Below, in pieces: positions 1 to 10,298 of a stretch of 40,301 bases of DNA (position 1 is its first letter; each line of letters starts with the position of its first letter). Under the pieces are notes generated by a model. The model was not told the origin of the DNA. It did not search any database and worked only from the letters and a program-made list of their open reading frames with translations. Source of the DNA: Candolleomyces eurysporus (lineage: Eukaryota; Basidiomycota; Agaricomycetes; Agaricales; Psathyrellaceae); the NCBI GenBank assembly GCA_027579435.1, contig JANBPK010000984.1:1-40301 (forward strand). Direction: 5' to 3'. The position numbers and the translations under genes were made by a program.

Positions 1-1764
1 CTTCTTCCAAAAGGATTGAAGGGGAGCCACGGCACACATCTGCTCGAAGGCGGCACCTGGGTGCGAGCGGATGAGGTTCTGAAGAGTGTCGGGGTTGACG
101 AGCTCGTCGACGAACCGATCTCCGTTATGCTTGAGCGTTTGGACGTAGGAAGAGAGGAAACGGCGGGTCGTCTCGTAACGAGTAGCCTGGTGGTTAGCTA
201 AGGCGGTCAGGTTACGAAGATGTTCCCATTCCGCAGCGAGTTGACGATAGAGGGCGTTGAAGTCTTCGGAAGCATACATATCAATGGGCGAATGCTTCGG
301 AAGAAGAGGGGAAACGTACAGGCGATAGACTTGGGCCCCTGCGCAAGGTCCCAGAAACCACGAAGGTGGTCGTGTAGGTCCGTGTCGTCACGGTGACGCT
401 GAAAGGAACAGGCAGAATGCGCCGCCTGGCAAGGAGCGCATTTGTCCGAGTTACCCTCATAAGGCACACAGCGACGCGGATCTTCAAGGCAGAGACGACT
501 TCGACAGGGCAGCTGGGGCTAAGGAAACAGTGAGGAAGAAGTTCGGAAGTAATAAGAAAGAACTACTCACCAACTCCAGAGACGAGGCCGAGGTAACCAA
601 TTGTGTGGCTGCTTCGGGGCTTTGAAGAGCCATGGAACGAGGAGCGATGAGGGAATAGACAGAAGTGGCAGGGAAAGATAGAAGCTGAGCATGAGGAGGC
701 AGGGAAGAGTCATTGGTGGGGGTGTTGATCGAGGCAGGAAATTGAGAGAGGGGACCTTCGTCGTCGGAAACAGAAGGAGGAACAGCTGAAGGAGCGACGG
801 CTACACTTCGTTTCGCAGGCTTAGGAGCAGGGCGANGCTTTAGCTTTATTCTTCTTCACCGGGCTGACCTCTATCTCAGCCTCGGCGGCCTCTTCTTCGG
901 GCTCAGAAAGAACGATGCTGGCCCGAGGACGAGCAGCACGACGAGGCACGGTGTCGGTAGCCTCAGCGCGCGGGCGTTTGTTCTGAAGAGAAATGAACAG
1001 GGGAACGAAAGAAATACCAACGAACAGACCTTGTTTGGGGCCCCCTTCTCGACCTTAACAGGAGGAGAGTCTTCACGGGCGGGTTTGGTGGTTTTCACAG
1101 GCTTGGGGGCTGGATACGGGCCCGGCGTGATGAAACCGGCGTCAGGAGGGACGGTTAGGTCGGTAGGCGACCCCGTTAAAGAATAAATACGCGTACCGGG
1201 GGTCTTCTTTTTGGGGGAGGATGGTTCCGGCGCAGATTCTTTGCGACTAGGACCTGGAAGGGATGCTTCTTCATCGTCGTCGAACTGGAGTTGGTCTATG
1301 TCCTCTTCTTCGTCGTCGGAGTCCGATACGAAGGAAATCTGAGAACGAATGACGTGCTCAGAGAGGGAACGAGGGAAAGATGCCAAGGAGACGAGCGACG
1401 AGGGAAGGGCCGAAGGCGAACTAAGGAGGAGATCCTTTTGTTTCCTGGAAGGACGAAAGGCGGCCAACAGGGGGAGGTTTTGGGATGCGACGAAGGCGAT
1501 CCACTGGCGTAACTGCCGAACAGCTTCGTAGTTGTTGACATCGGCGTGCTGCGGTAGTTCGAGAGCGAACTAGAGGCAGAAATAAGTACGAAGGAACGAG
1601 AGAAGGAGAGAATAGTCATGTACGAAAAGGGGCAGGAGCTGCGTGAAGAAAGTGAGAGGAACCACGCCGTCAGTATCGGGCGGGCCCTTCTTCCACTTCA
1701 GCGTCTTCATCTTCTCATAGGTAGCAGCGAAAATGTCCGGAGTTTCGAGCGGCGCAATACCCAT
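1..1764 (-). CDS. Cys-rich basidiomycete hypothetical protein, 3' end off window
   Basis: I do not recognise a function. I see five exons: 1764–1624, 1569–1030, 982–571, 518–320 and 263–1, giving about 518 residues with no stop before the window edge. The start is well supported: the ATG sits in the strong context CACCATGG, with a TATATAAA box about 65 bp upstream. Residues 1–100 are hydrophobic or mixed. Then comes a long acidic, Ser/Pro/Lys-rich disordered stretch, next a compact Cys/His cluster (CRSRLCLEDPRRC followed by CAPCQAAHSACSF, roughly residues 367–400), and last a helical, charged tail. The spacing of Cys and His suggests metal binding, which is inference. Dropping the N at 836 keeps exon 3 open; keeping it gives a stop. 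Proteins of this shape are common, often multicopy, in mushroom genomes and may be transposon-linked. The first two splice donors are weak (GTACAT, GTCTGT). Confidence 0.62.
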
Positions 1765-1826
1765 GGTGATAGGAGGACGAAAGAAAGAAAGGAGGAACTG
1801 GGGAATTTAGAGTCAGCCAGCAACGG

Positions 1827-1834
1827 TTTATATA
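1827..1834 (-). promoter_or_regulatory. TATA box of the Cys-rich gene
   Basis: TATATAAA reads on the minus strand 63 bp before the ATG at 1764, and a pyrimidine-rich leader (TCCTCCTTTCTTTCTTTCG) follows it. Position and sequence fit a fungal core promoter. Confidence 0.5.
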
Positions 1835-2157
1835 CTCGTAAAAATTTCCAGAACCTTCTGGAGTGCCAGGGTCAGGTGGGATGACCAACCACATTTAAAT
1901 GTGTCTGGGTATTCCAAAGAGGAGAGAGATAAAGTTCACGGTTTGACGGCTACACGTAAAAACTGTCATCCCAAGTCGATTTGATGTCAAGGTGGCGTAC
2001 CTGCTAAAACAGGAAATCTTTGAGTGATCCGGTGTCTTGGGTGAACGGTGAAGCGCCAGTCACGCCACAAGTTATGGAGGAAATGAAATAAGCTGGAAGC
2101 GGACCGGTGTCAGTTAGGAATTCACTGAGGACAGTGAAAATCTTAAGTCGGGGGGAG

Positions 2158-2500
2158 ATGATACGGCAGCTGCCTGCATACCCCTAGAAAAATCACGAAT
2201 TAATAGAACTTTTCTTCGGAAGTGCTTCTGAATTAAAGCACTAAGTAACGATAACGACTTATAGAACTCAGCATGTCTTCTGAACATTGCGAAACCAAGA
2301 GTCGAAGCGGTTCCCGGCTTCAGACTTAGCAGCTCTCAAGGATCTGGCTCAGAACCTAAGTACGACGGTTCGGCAGTGGTGCTTTAAAATAGGAAGGCCC
2401 TGCGAACGTATCCGAAGGGTAACGAATAGATTCGGAACCACAACTGTGCGCCCGACCTGGCGAGGTACGGCGTAGGAAGAGGGTCTGCACACTACAGGGG
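2158..2500 (+). mobile_element. Possible LTR remnant of a Ty3-type retrotransposon
   Basis: A purine-rich tract (GTCGGGGGGAGA) runs directly into TGATACGGCAGC, the arrangement of a polypurine tract followed by the TG start of a 3' LTR. No integrase or reverse transcriptase is readable upstream, and no second copy of the sequence lies in the window, so the right end is a guess. The roughly 270 bp before it also lack a gene. Confidence 0.3.
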
Positions 2501-2599
2501 ACATTCGCCCTGACATTCGCTAAGTGGAAGGTGTAACGTCACTCTGTGGCTTCGAGGACGTGATGGCAAATCCGTTAAGTCAATTAAACATGACAGTTA

Positions 2600-3043
2600 A
2601 GGTAGACCCAGTTCAAAACGCACCAACGTCACGTGGGTGTGACATCTCGTCCAAACTAGGACAGAAAACCACAAATGTCGGATTATTAAAGGAAGNAAAA
2701 TCCAAAATAAAAAATCTGCTCCCATAGAGTTGTTGAAAATACCGTAGAGTAGCCACAGTTANAAAATGAAGAGACTTGGCTGAGATTTGGTGAGGTAGTT
2801 CCCCAAATACCCAAATCTGTGGTTAGCAAATTGTATTCTTGGAACTACCTCACCAAATCTTGGCCAAGTCTCTCAATTTTTCAGGTGTGGCTACTCTAGG
2901 GTATTTTCAACAACTCTATGGGAGCATATTTTTTATTTTGGATTTTTTTCCTTTAATAATCCGACATTTGTGGTTTTCTGTCCTAATTTGGACGAGATGT
3001 CACACCCACGTGACGTTGGTGCGNTTTTGAACTGGGTCTACCT
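2600..3043. mobile_element. 444-bp MITE with long terminal inverted repeats (Tc1/mariner-like)
   Basis: The left arm, 2600–2802, is the near-perfect reverse complement of the right arm, 2841–3043, around a loop of about 38 bp. The ends are AGGTAGACCCAGTTC and its complement, and both ends are flanked by the dinucleotide TA, as expected for Tc1/mariner-type target-site duplication. There is no coding capacity, so it is non-autonomous. The arms differ at only a few positions, which suggests fairly recent insertion or strong foldback conservation. Ns at 2696 and 3024 have no partner base in the opposite arm. Confidence 0.85.
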
Positions 3044-3045
3044 TA

Positions 3046-3718
3046 TTGATCTTCCCATTTCTCTTGGCCACTAGGATCGAACCGGTCTCTTTTCGGTGCG
3101 GTCTGAGGGCATAGAAGGTAAAAAGAATGAAATTTTCCGAATAGTGATAGTAAATGCACCTCAAGAGAGTAATTCATCTTCACTCACGGTAACGTATGGT
3201 TTCGAGCCTACTTGGTCGCCCAAACCAGCAGGATCAACATCGGTCGGAAGTTTCCCGGAACCAGCTCATGGGATTGCAGAAAGCGACTCGAGTGTGGCTT
3301 TTCTCACTCCGCCAGCTGGCCCACAGTACAAGTTAATGGTCACATACGTGGATACTGACTTCGTGAACCTCATTAGTTTGCTATGCGAATCATCATCGCA
3401 ATGGAAGGTTACAGTGGCTCTATATCCTATTCTACCTTAATTTCTCTACCAGTTGTCCGCTCTCCACTCCACGGCAAGAAAATCCAATCATAATAAATGC
3501 TACCTCGGCTCTCAGTCTTGAGAATCCAATCTCGGCGACGCAACAAAGACGGGTGCGTCGTTTGCGTGCTCGTTGGTAATTGAACCTGAAATATAAGTCA
3601 AAAATGCTATGGGCCTGCCTGTCAGTTAGGGCGGTCTGGAGTGTTCGGAATCTGGAGGGTACCGCGGAGTGTCTGCGTGTATATTTAGCACCTTCCAAGC
3701 ATTGCAAAGTTTCAAATT
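3046..3718. other. Stretch without a recognisable gene
   Basis: The only open frame of note is 3096–3440 (plus, 114 codons). It has no recognisable domain, no clear splice partners and no promoter signal. I cannot tell whether it is coding. Confidence 0.4.
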
Positions 3719-4330
3719 ATGGCCCGGCCTTCTCAAAGCCTCCTCTTCCTCCAGGAGGCGACGCCAATTCCGACCCTCATAGGCACACAGAAAATCCTTT
3801 ACTTCGGGAGATATCCCTCTTTCCGTAGGGCTATCATCTTCCCCGCTCCTTTGCTCCGTTCCTTGACCTTCCATCCCTCATCAGATTCGCAATATCCGGG
3901 TATTGCGAGTTTAGCATACACATAGACGGAAACCCAGAGAAAAGCGGGCTTTGCGGACTTTTCGAACTCTTCGGACCCACGCTTCGAGATTTCCAATCCT
4001 TGTATGGACCCCTCACAGTGCGAGTTCTTTAATTGCCTTCTAAACCTACCCAAGATGAACTCCTTGACCCCGACGAACTGTATCTATCATTACGATGGAG
4101 CACGAATCACCGAGAATATTCTCAAAAGTCTCACACGTCAGTTTGGTGAAGCAGATTCCGCACGAATGGGTCTGTGTCCAAAAATTGAAGAGCTCAGTCT
4201 CAGGAAACAACGTGCTGGTCGGATAGATGAGGTGGCTCTTCTGGATTTTCCAGAGGGACGGCGGCGAAGGGCAGCTGGCTCGGAGGATTCGAGCGCAGCG
4301 CTTGCGCGAAATCAACCGCAATGAATAGAT
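3719..4330 (+). pseudogene. Decayed F-box/LRR-like gene relic
   Basis: Translated pieces in two frames align in order with the C-terminal half of the intact F-box-like gene just downstream. FELFGPTLRDFQSLYGPLT corresponds to its FERFRPTLEDVTFCYKSLT, LLNLPKMNSL to LEHLPNVTSL, and CPKIEELSLRKQ with DEVALLDFPEGRRR to CPRIEVFRF with EEALVDFIEARQRG. A stop at 3923–3925 and frame changes near 3926 and 4015 break it. No F-box portion is visible upstream. It is more diverged than the other two copies, so it is probably an older family member. Confidence 0.6.
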
Positions 4331-4687
4331 ATTTCATGAGATGGACCCTATGAAGGAGCTTAATAGGAAGAAGATCGATTTGGTTGGTTTCACGTTGAGG
4401 CACTATGTCTTAGACGCAAACCGATCTTTGCAACAATCATCCTTGACTCACTGCTGTATTTATCGGACCTGACAGTTAGAGACAATTTAATAATCTACAC
4501 GTCGTTTTCTGGAAAACAGCCCAGGGGCCTTGAAATCGTCACGTACACGGAATTCCTGAGGATTGGCGGCTAAACCGTAAGTGTACCACATGACCGGCGT
4601 CCATGTGAGCTTTGATTATTGATGATCTCAGCAGGCACTCTTCAACACGGACCACATCCTCGTAGCTCCAGTCTCTTTAACGCAACA

Positions 4688-6380
4688 ATGGTTTTCCCCT
4701 CTGACACCGAACACTTCAACATCCACTATGTTCCTTCTGACGACGAAATACGCAACGCAGTTCGTAAAAGCGAGGAGGCCTTGCAGAAAATCGAAGGGAG
4801 AATGGAAGAGCTCAGGCAGGAGCTACGAGCATTGGAGGAGCACCGGGAGATACAGAAGAGAGAAGTGAACATACGAAAGAATCTGTTTATTCCCATTCAC
4901 CGAGTCAACGTGGATGTTCTGACGTCGATCTTTCTCTCAATCCTCGACGACAATGATTCGCAGATCTCAACGAACCACCCAGCCGTGGTCATCAGTCACG
5001 TTTGCCGTCGCTGGCGTGCAGCGGCTCTCACCACGAAGGTACTTTGGCGTCATCTACACGTTCAGGTTCCTTTTTATCCTCGGTCGTCGAGCGAGCGGAA
5101 CGCATGGAGGGTGAAGGTCGTAAATCTCGTCCAACTCACGAAATTGTGGATTTCACGCTCTGGAAACTGTCAGCTCAATGTCAAGATCCTCGATCTGGGC
5201 GGTATATTGGGCGGTCCAGGAGAGGCCGCTGGTGCATTTGTCACAGAGTGCATCGAGTTCAACGAGCTCGTGGAGATCATGTGTTCCTCGTCAACGCGGT
5301 GGAAGGTTTTATACCTGATTATTGGCTTCCCCCAGGCACAATTTCCCAACTTCCCCACAGCCCGTCTTTTAACCGTCCCTCCCCAATCCACCCCTGCACT
5401 CACGACTGTCAAACTCCACTGTAACATAAGCGAGGTCCAGCAGGAAAACCCGCTGAACGAACACATGGTGTCGAGTACGAATATCTTCAGCGCATCCACA
5501 TTGCGCTCGTTGAGAATAGGAGTTCAAGTCATGTTTCACGATCTCATGCGCATGCCTGTGGCGTGGTCCGATCTGGAACATTTGTTTTTTGATGGATACG
5601 CCGCAGAGTCTCCCCATCGTTTCGACGCGGCACAGGCCTTGGCGTTGTTTAAAGAATGCTCGAACCTCGTCACATGCCATCTTGCCCTCCAAAGAGATGT
5701 CAACATACCGATAGGCCGGGCACCAGTACCACTTCAGAGACTCAGAGAACTGGCGCTCACGCCGCACACATCGCATCTTCCCAAAGGGTTCGCTCGATTC
5801 CTCATCCTTCCATCTATTCGTAAACTCGATGTCTTCCCTGGCTACGGCCAGTGCACGCCACGCGAATACGAGGGGAGTGGACTCTCCGAATTCTTCGAGC
5901 GTTTTAGGCCCACCCTTGAAGACGTCACCTTTTGCTACAAATCTCTGACGCAGACCGGCCTTCACGCTTGCCTTGAACATTTGCCCAACGTTACTTCCCT
6001 GGGACTCGTCAATGATGGCAGAATCACCACCGCTGCGGGCACCGGAGCTGCAAACCTCAATAGCGATCTTTTCAGGCACCTCTCGCCCGAGTTCGATGAG
6101 ACGGGTACTGCGGTCACTCAGCTGCTCCCGTGCCCAAGGATTGAAGTGTTCAGGTTTGTGGCGTTCAGAAATGAAGTTGCTGAGGAGGCGTTGGTCGATT
6201 TCATTGAGGCGCGACAGCGGGGAGTCAACAGTCGGTCTTCGCAAAGCGGGCTCGCCCGCCTGCGGGAAGTCGAGTGCAACTACTATTGCTTTCAAGTCAT
6301 TGATCCCAGCCAGGCACTTCGTAGGAAACGGGTTGACATGGACACNTTTTTCGTTGACTAAATGGTATCGTTCCTCTTGA
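4688..6380 (+). CDS. F-box-like protein, duplicate copy A
   Basis: A single-exon gene of 563 residues. An N-terminal coiled coil (about residues 25–65, Glu/Arg-rich heptads) leads into an F-box-like segment near residues 75–125 (PIHRVNVDVLTSIFLSIL, then ISHVCRRWRAAAL and LWRHLHV). This is the usual agaricomycete layout, followed by about 400 residues of degenerate leucine-rich repeats. Proteins of this type are presumed substrate adaptors of SCF ubiquitin ligases; the substrate is unknown. I chose the ATG at 4688 rather than the earlier one at 4619 because copy B starts at the matching codon. The N at 6346 is best read as an extra base: without it the C-terminus becomes DTFSLTKWYRSS, which aligns with the end of copy B. 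It lies 0.7 kb upstream of SSZ1 in the duplicated block. Confidence 0.85.
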
Positions 6381-7103
6381 GATCAGTTGTGTTTCCTTGT
6401 TTCGTATCGTTCGATATGCGCTGTTATCGTTTTCATACTCTCTGTGTCAATCCTTCATGTAGTCTCTACCGCTAACGTGTTGTTTGAACTCCTTTTCCAG
6501 AACATGTATCTACAAGAGTGTTTTGCTCATCGTGCTTTCCCGGGTAGAATTTGTCAGTGCACATGGCAAATTGAATACAGTATGGGTATTCGAACGTCGA
6601 TTTGTCAATTGATGGTTCCATGGCTATCATCTAGCGCCGAGCGCCGTCCACTGTCTCTTTTGCGCCATCCCTCAACCTACCATCTATTACCGAAGCCTTG
6701 GAAACTGGGGCCCTTTCGCGTCGTGTAGAGCCCGACCAATGCGGACATGCGAGTTTTCCGAGCGATTTGGTTCCCGTGCACCCAACTGACAAAATCTGGT
6801 TTCTATCTTGTCTCATTCATCTAGCTGCTCTCCATAATAACGTAGTACATTTTTTTTTCTCAGGTCTCTTGCCTGAACCCGGCGTTTCATAGGCGGACGT
6901 TGCGACAGGGGCAAACGCGTCTCAAATGGGTGAAATTGATCGTGATTTCCCACGGGCATCGCGATCAAGATTTTTTGATTCGAGGAACGAGGCTCGTATA
7001 TTTTCGTTCGGTTCCCCCATCTCTATAGATTTTGGCTAGAGGCAGGTGCGTTTCCACGAAGCTCTCCAGCCATTACTTCATGCTGAAGGCGTCCTCTACA
7101 GAA
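6381..7103. other. Intergenic region duplicated in copy B
   Basis: No gene seen. Parts are clearly homologous to the reverse complement of the 18.4–19.1 kb region (for example GATTTGTCAATTGATGG and the downstream GCCATCCCTC stretch), so the duplication covered the intergenic DNA as well as the genes. The SSZ1 promoter must lie in its right half. Confidence 0.6.
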
Positions 7104-9247
7104 ATGTCCCAGACTCCTCAGACCAAGGGCACCTCGACGCCGGTAGAGTTCAACTCGTTTGCGCCCGTCGTCGGTATCAACTTTGGCAACAGCTACGCAT
7201 CGATAGCTGTCCTTGCAAAGGTAGATCCAGGATATGCCTCTGTACTGTAGCTTGGGCTCATTATCTTCGTGCTCTGTCCAGGAAGGCCAAGCAGAGTGCA
7301 TCGCCAACGAAGATGGAGAGCGCCAGATAGCCTGCGCCATCTCGTTTTCGGGCGAAGAAATGGTACGCTCCTGGTCCTCTCTGCCCCTCAAAATCGTCTT
7401 CTAACGACTGAATCTAGTATATTGGCAATCAAGCCAAGGCACAGCTCGTCNAAAAACGCGAAAAATACGATCATCAACTTTCGCGATCTCTTGGGCAAAA
7501 AGTGCGTCTTTTTCCCTCCTTTCGCCCTGCCAGGCGCTTATGAGACACAGATTCTCCGAGATCCCTCAGCCTACAACCCCTGCCGCCAGTGCCCCCGTCA
7601 TCCAACACCCCGATCTCCCAGACACCGCCGCCTACAAGGTCGAAATCCTCCAACCCGCTCCTTCTCCTCTCCCTNCCCCCATCCGTCCCTACCTCGAAAG
7701 TGGGCACTCCTGCAGCGAACACCCCTCGTTCGGAGCCCACACGTACCACTCGCGTCCTCACTCCCTCCGAGGTTGCCTCCATCTTCCTTAAATCCCTGCT
7801 GACCTCCGCCGAGGACTTTCTTGGGAAAAAGGTCGAAGGCGCCGTTATCACCGTCCCCGCTTGGTGGTCTGCGGAACAGCGAGCAGCACTCCAAACCGCT
7901 GCAAAGGATGCTGGTATCCCCGTGATCCAGCTCCTGGAGGAAGCCGCTGCTGCTGCCTCCACCACCACCTCTGCCTCTTGGGTCGGGGACGACGCTGATT
8001 CTCCCCTGCTCCCAGATCGCACCCAGCTCATCATCGACGTCGGGTCCACCTCCACCTCTCTTTCCCTCCTTTCTATCCGTGAGGGCCTCAGCTACGTCCT
8101 CGCCTCGTCGTACCACCCCGATCTCGGCGCCAACCAGATCGACGATAAGCTCATCAAGCATTTCGCCACCGATTTCACCAAAAAGACCAAAGTCCCCTTG
8201 ACGATCGCGCCTGCGCCCGCAGACTCGGTTCAAGACCAACGTGCCGAAGCTCGATTGCGACTCGCGATCGAACACACGAAGAGGACGATCAGCGCCAGCC
8301 CGGGAGCCGCCACCTGCAGCGTCGAGTCCCTCAAAGACGGGTTCGACTACACGGGGTCCATCAACCGCATGCGCTTCGACATGGTCGCCTCCCCGGTCTA
8401 CGCCTCCATCGCGGAGCACATCGTCTCGCTGCTCTCCTCGGCCGGAGTGGACTCGCACGAGGTCGACGAGATCGTGTACGTGGGCGGTACGGGCAGCCTG
8501 CCGGGGCTGGACGAGAAGGTGGGGAGCGCGGGCGGGTTCGACGAGGAGAGGGTGCAGACGCCGTTTGCGCGCGGGACGGTCGTCGGTGGGGGCATTGGGG
8601 ACCCCACGACGATCCTCGCGCGGGGCGCTGCGGCCCAGGCGGCGCTCATCACTGCCCTCGCTTCGAACTCGGAGGAGGATAAGGAGTTGAAGGAGGCGAT
8701 TACGCATGCAGAGGGGGATGTGAATAAGGTGAAGGCGACGTCGAGGACGCTTGGGTTGTTGTTCCCGAACTCGACGGAGGAGCATGCGGAGCTGGGTGGG
8801 GTGTTTGTGCCGGTTGTGCAGAAGGAGACGGCGTTGCCTGCGAGGCGTATTTTGCAGCTCGAAGTTGGCCTCACGCAGGAGAGTAAACGTGTTGCGTTTG
8901 AAGTGTGGGAAGTTAAGGAGGGGATTAGGGTCGAGAAAGTCAAAGTTGAGGCTGAACCACTTTCCGACGGTGAGGACGAGGAACAGGAAGACGAGTTCGA
9001 GGAAGTCAAGCACAAGATCATCTCGAAAGAAATCCTCCTCGGTGCGCTAGAGTTTGAGGCGAACCTTGGGTTGCAGGTGAAGGGCAAGAGCGAGCTTGCG
9101 GGTACGTGGAGTACGACGGTGCAGGTGCAGTTTATTGTCGGGATTGAAGGAGAGCTGGACGTGGAGGCGAAGGAGATAGGTGGGAGTGCCGAGGAGGGCG
9201 TTCAGCCTGCTGTCGTGAGGTTGCATGTGCCTGCGCCGTCGGCGTGA
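7104..9247 (+). CDS. SSZ1: Ribosome-associated Hsp70-like chaperone Ssz1
   Basis: Ssz1 is the atypical Hsp70 of the ribosome-associated complex. With the J-protein zuotin it sits at the ribosomal exit tunnel and stimulates Ssb. Four exons are visible: 7104–7220, 7282–7362, 7418–7501 and 7551–9247. They give 658 residues once the Ns at 7451 and 7675, both beside homopolymers, are dropped. Diagnostic pieces in order are VVGINFGNSYASIAV (N-terminal ATPase start), NTIINFRDLLG, VITVPAWWSAEQR, DGFDYTGSINRMRFDMVASPV (quoted only as a position guide, about residues 345–365), EIVYVGGTGSLPGL, and an acidic region near residue 560 before the short C-terminal domain. The N-terminal domain carries a Ser/Pro/Thr-rich insert near residues 95–150. 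Length exceeds the 538 residues of yeast Ssz1. It sits in the inverted duplication and is the working copy. Confidence 0.92.
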
Positions 9248-10298
9248 TCGGGNGGGTCGNTGGANGTCCATAGACGGATGGTCGGTCGCTCTAAGGAGTA
9301 CGTATAGAGAGAGATCATGTCATCGGGACGGGATGGGGTGTGGGGAGGAGAGGGTGGGAGGAGAAAAGAGGACAGGGAGGCGAAGTCAGACGCCCAGGCC
9401 GTAATGCTCTCATTTTCTGTTTCGAATTCTTGATGCTACGGTAGAAGTGATACGATNAAAAACGCCTCGATCCAAAATTTATATTTAGGGATTTGTAGAG
9501 CGAGTGCTAGCTTGTTAGGTTAGCTGAATGACCATACCGATCAGTCTGCTTTCGCATTGCATTGAGCTCGGTGAAAGTTTGCAGATGATGAAGAGGATTG
9601 AAGACGGTAAGTACTCGTACATATCCCAAGCAAAGTTTGGAAGTATGTCGTAGAATATATCCAAGGTTCTCTGCCAGGGAGGAGCACAGACAGACCGAGT
9701 AAATAATAGGGAAGCCAGGTCCTTTCGATCAGGGATGAATTTAATCACGCATTCAATTCGTCCGTCGCAAAGTTCTTGCTCGTCAACATGGCTTTTAGCG
9801 ACTGGCGTATAGTATATGTGGTTTATCATGACCTTGGTGAGGAGATTTGAGTCCCTGTTTCGTCAAGTGCTTGGATCTCGTCAGTGTCGCCATTTAAAGC
9901 CTCCAAACTTGCCTGAAGCTCAGTAGCATTACGGCCATCACTATGAAACTTATTCCCAGTACTTTGTCGAACAATAAGTCTGCAGATAATTTCTTAATTC
10001 TCACTATTCATGAATCGACGCTGGTGGTCGCGGTGTGACTTGGCTTTTCTCCTCGGGATGCGTTCTACAGGGCTATTCAAAGAAGAGGATACATATTATG
10101 ATGCCGAGACCAAGAGGCTGAAAGAGGAAGAAAACCAATTATTGACGTTAATTTCCATCGCTCCAGCTTCGTACTGACTACTAGATTATGTTACATGGAT
10201 GTTTCCTTGGACGAACTCGAACTTGATCATTCGGAGAGGGGGGGTACATAGATTCTTGTTCTCTTGCAACACGGACTCTTTTTCTTTTCGTTTATAGA
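9248..10298. other. Intergenic, SSZ1 and TUP1-like 3' flanks
   Basis: SSZ1 and the WD40 gene are convergent here. Several Ns follow the SSZ1 stop (9253, 9260, 9265). A 104-codon open frame at 9515–9829 (minus) has no recognisable domain and no clear splice context, so I do not call it. Confidence 0.4.

Noticed and set aside
3064..3090. tRNA-like T-arm (GGTTCGATCC on the minus strand)
   Set aside because: No matching T-stem, anticodon arm or acceptor stem could be folded around it.
3096..3440. 114-codon plus-strand open frame
   Set aside because: No recognisable domain, promoter or splice context; left as unassigned.
5369..6295. 308-codon open frame antisense to F-box copy A
   Set aside because: Shadow of a long single exon; the sense frame is conserved in copy B, the antisense frame is not.
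7598..9013. 471-codon open frame antisense to SSZ1
   Set aside because: Arg/Leu-rich shadow of GC-rich SSZ1 coding sequence; no domain and no promoter.
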